Below are positions 61,437-64,000 of a stretch of DNA of 64,000 nucleotides, in pieces. The notes under the pieces are model-generated. The model saw only the letters and a program-made list of their open reading frames with translations. It searched no databases and was not told the DNA's origin. How positions within the stretch are numbered: position 1 is the first letter of the stretch; each line of letters opens with the position of its first letter. Source of the DNA: Oikopleura dioica (taxonomy: Eukaryota; Chordata; Appendicularia; Copelata; Oikopleuridae); contig OU015568.1 of assembly GCA_907165135.1 (NCBI GenBank), positions 14,578,501-14,642,500 on the forward strand. The letters are read 5' to 3'. The translations under genes and the position numbers were made by a program.

Positions 61437-64000
61437 CTGATGACTTCTAGGAAATCTCTTGAGTTAGGGTTTGTTGGTTATTTCTATTTTGAGTTGTATT
61501 TTATTGAATTAAAATCTGGTCGTGATTAAATCGTAAAATTGATTTCAGTGGATGAGCAAGCAAGCGGACTTGGTGCTACGCCGCGCTCGCTCGCTCGCTC
61601 GGTGGAGAGGGCGCGCGACCGCGCGATGGCGCAGTCCCGAGCCCCAATAAGCGCACATGGAACTGATAATAATGGCTTAATTTTGCTTAAATCCAATAGA
61701 AATCGTCATTACAAGGAATGTTTCGAAAGCAAGCAAGAACTGAGAAATGTTCTTTTTTGACTATTTCTCCGTAGAGTTCCCATTAGTTTCAATAAGCCCA
61801 GAAAACAGGCCGTTTTAGTAAAAAAAAACCATCATTTTGAGCTTAGTTTCTTGGTAAAATTTATAATTTTCAATAATAAAAAGCGGTTAAATTAAAAATA
61901 TTCATAAAAGTCGCCTAATTTTTGAGTTTTCTTTGCTCTTTCTAGCCTTTGATTGTTGTAAATGTACAGAATATTGACAAAATCGAACAGTTTACGAGTT
62001 CTTGAAAGAAAAGAATCAATTTATGAGTCAGAAATTTTGAATTAAATTTCCGATAAAGCAAGAAAACTAAAAGAAACTCGAAAATTTTGCGGATGTTGAT
62101 GGCTAATCAACATGGCTAATTTCATTAATACGTTTGATGAGCTCGAGGCTTAAACCTGCTTCAATCCAGCAGAATGGAAATGGCTTGTCTTTTAGCGGAT
62201 TTGAGCCGATATTCATCGCTCTGAAGGGGGTTGAGGATCTTCAGCTGGAATTTAAAGGAAATGGAGCTTTGTTTTGAATAAAAGATTGGAAGAAACTTTA
62301 GTTTTTACTGCACTTATTGCTGATAAGAGCCGATTCTTGGGAAACTACGTCTTTGCAAGGCCCATTTTACGCGAATATCTACAGAAAAGAGGGAATTTAA
62401 GACCATGGTAAGAGAAGCAAAAAGTTTCTCCAACTACAGTTTCTCCTGAAAAGCAAAGAAAAGAGCAGGTGAAATTCCACATCGGAAAGTTTCATTCAGA
62501 TTACCCCAAATCCCTGCTATCGCTTGCTGAAACAACTCGCGTGCCCAAATCAGTGCCCGTGAGAGTGTGCCCAAATCCCCTCACTCGCTCAACATTCAAT
62601 ATTGTCGTTCTCAAGCTAATCTCTTAAATTCTCAGAGCTCTCTAATTCATCACTAAATCACTCACTTTCGGATTCGATTTTCCAAAATTGCATCAATTGA
62701 AAAACCCAAAAACATTTTTTCAAATTAAATAAAAAACGTAAAAACCGAGATTTGTAATCGTTGCACTTTTTTGATCTAGAGCAAATCTCATTAATGTTAT
62801 TACTGTCTATCAGTCAGAAAGTAACTTGAATCTCCTTACCTAGAAAAGATTTTGCTCTTTTTTGAAAAAAAAAAATGTTTGAATTTTCCGAGGGCTCTCC
62901 TGTTTGTATCTGAATTTCTTTTTTGATTGAAATTCTTTTTCTGGTGGAGATTTTAATATCAACTCCAAGCTGCAGTTTTTGTGTGGGACGGAGACATCTG
63001 GGGAAAAAGAGCGCCGGGAATGGTGATTTCCGTCACGAGCGCCACGGAGTTACTAAACTTATCTTTTTTTTTACGAAAAACAGAATGTTTAATTTAGTCA
63101 ATAAAAAGCAACTCTGGTTGATGAAATTAATCCTGGAATTTTCCACAAAGGATCAAACCGCGAGAACTCTCCTTCATTCAGTATGAATCATCCTTGATGG
63201 AGCAAAAGTCCGGTTTTCAACTTTCCAAGGATTGAAACTTTTGATTTTCGAGCGTTGAAATCTGCCCGTTTTCCGCCGTAATGACGACAATTCAACGCAA
63301 CTCAAGTCTTCTTCTCAAATCAAGCTCGAGTGGAAAAGCAAGTCAGGCAGATGTGGAATTGTTGGCGAAGGCCTCGAGAAAATAAGCGTAAATACGAAAC
63401 AGATTCGAATCTTCTCAATCGTAAGGAGCCGCCATATGTTCGTATTCGCGTATGGATTGTTTGAAAAGCAAATTGGGAAGTTGACTTTGGAAAAGAAACG
63501 GCAGATTTTCTAACGGAAGACAGAAAAGATGACCACTTATCTCTATGCATCGAAACAGACTTTTTTCTGAATAGCAACTTTCTATAAGGGGCCGCAATTG
63601 TCTACTTACTGACCTTGGAAAGTTGGACCCAAGATTGACCATCATCAAAAAAGCTCAGATTGGTCAGGAGCGCGTTATGATGATGTTTGGTCCAGGATTC
63701 CAATTTTCAGTTGTCCGCTCAGCCGCTCGCTCAGCTCAATGATTTTTTGAGGGAAATTGGGACCCTGGTTTGGCCAAGATTCAAGAGATCATGAATTTCG
63801 ATTTTATTTAACTCAGTGACACCCTTATTCTATTTGACAGAAGCCCTAATCCTAACCCTAAACCCAACCCTAAGCCAATCAAATCGGAAAGCATTGAAAA
63901 ATCATACAGTGTTTTCAAAAAAAAGGTGAAATCAAGATTGATTGTAAAATTCAAAAGAAAACTTTCAAAGTTAAAAGCACCAAAACAGAGTTTAAGTATT
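61437..64000. other. Upstream region of the GFI1-like gene, no gene supported
   Basis: The 2.56 kb contains only short ORFs without recognisable domains. A CGCTCGCTCGCTCG run lies at about 61585. A MITE-end-like GTGACACCCTTATTC occurs at 63816, and telomere-like CCTAACCCTAAACCC at about 63849. Long regulatory sequence for a transcription factor gene is plausible, but nothing specific can be named. Confidence 0.4.

Noticed and set aside
61539-61760. 73-aa plus ORF rich in Arg/Ala/Ser
   Set aside because: Derived from a CGCTCG simple repeat; no homology, no splice context.
62923-63648. ORFs of 77-87 aa near the right edge
   Set aside because: AT-rich, no domain, no start context or splice partners, so treated as chance.

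Overview
The window is nuclear DNA of a metazoan with a very compact gene style. Many introns are only 39 to 60 nt. Several splice junctions need non-canonical GA-AG or GC-AG introns, judged from reading phase and from residue-for-residue alignment to the conserved families. Together with the gene set (GAPVD1, EP400, rhophilin, MMAB, conventional PKC, B4GALT, ASTE1, ABCA, GFI1/senseless) this points to a tunicate, most probably a larvacean (Oikopleura-like). The lineage is inferred from recalled protein families, not from a database search.

Plus-strand block, 0.5-27 kb: GAPVD1 (RasGAP + VPS9 endocytic regulator), an EP400-type chromatin protein whose SNF2 ATPase motifs have decayed, rhophilin (HR1-BRO1-PDZ with a natural His-rich tail), mitochondrial cobalamin adenosyltransferase MMAB, and a conventional PKC (C1-C1-C2-kinase). 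The start of a divergent gene lies at the left edge on the minus strand. MMAB and PKC appear interleaved: several candidate alternative first exons of PKC sit in the long seventh intron of MMAB, and the last MMAB exon lies inside the PKC 5' intron.

Minus-strand block, 27-46 kb: a beta-1,4-galactosyltransferase whose first intron holds the whole opposite-strand ASTE1 gene, an ABCA3-like full ABC transporter, a large unrecognised multi-pass membrane protein with a signal peptide, and a small CD225/dispanin-like protein.

46-64 kb: a small tail-anchored coiled-coil protein and a secreted Cys-rich/kelch-like gene (plus strand), then an ankyrin/coiled-coil gene and a GFI1/senseless zinc-finger gene (minus strand). 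The last 2.5 kb has no gene I can support.

Mobile DNA is the dominant theme. A 596-bp foldback element lies in a GAPVD1 intron. Three elements with 8-bp target duplications (hAT-like) lie in MMAB and B4GALT. One of these carries about 26 copies of a 56-bp minisatellite and splits the last MMAB coding exon. Another splits B4GALT coding sequence but carries GT...AG within its own terminal repeats, so that splicing would restore the frame (an 'introner'). There is also a TTAA-flanked foldback element upstream of ABCA, a Penelope-like retroelement inside a 40-nt intron of the kelch gene, and palindromic MITEs in GFI1 introns. The most interesting signals are transposons behaving as introns, a probable dead EP400 ATPase, interleaved and nested genes, and a consistent set of GA-AG introns.
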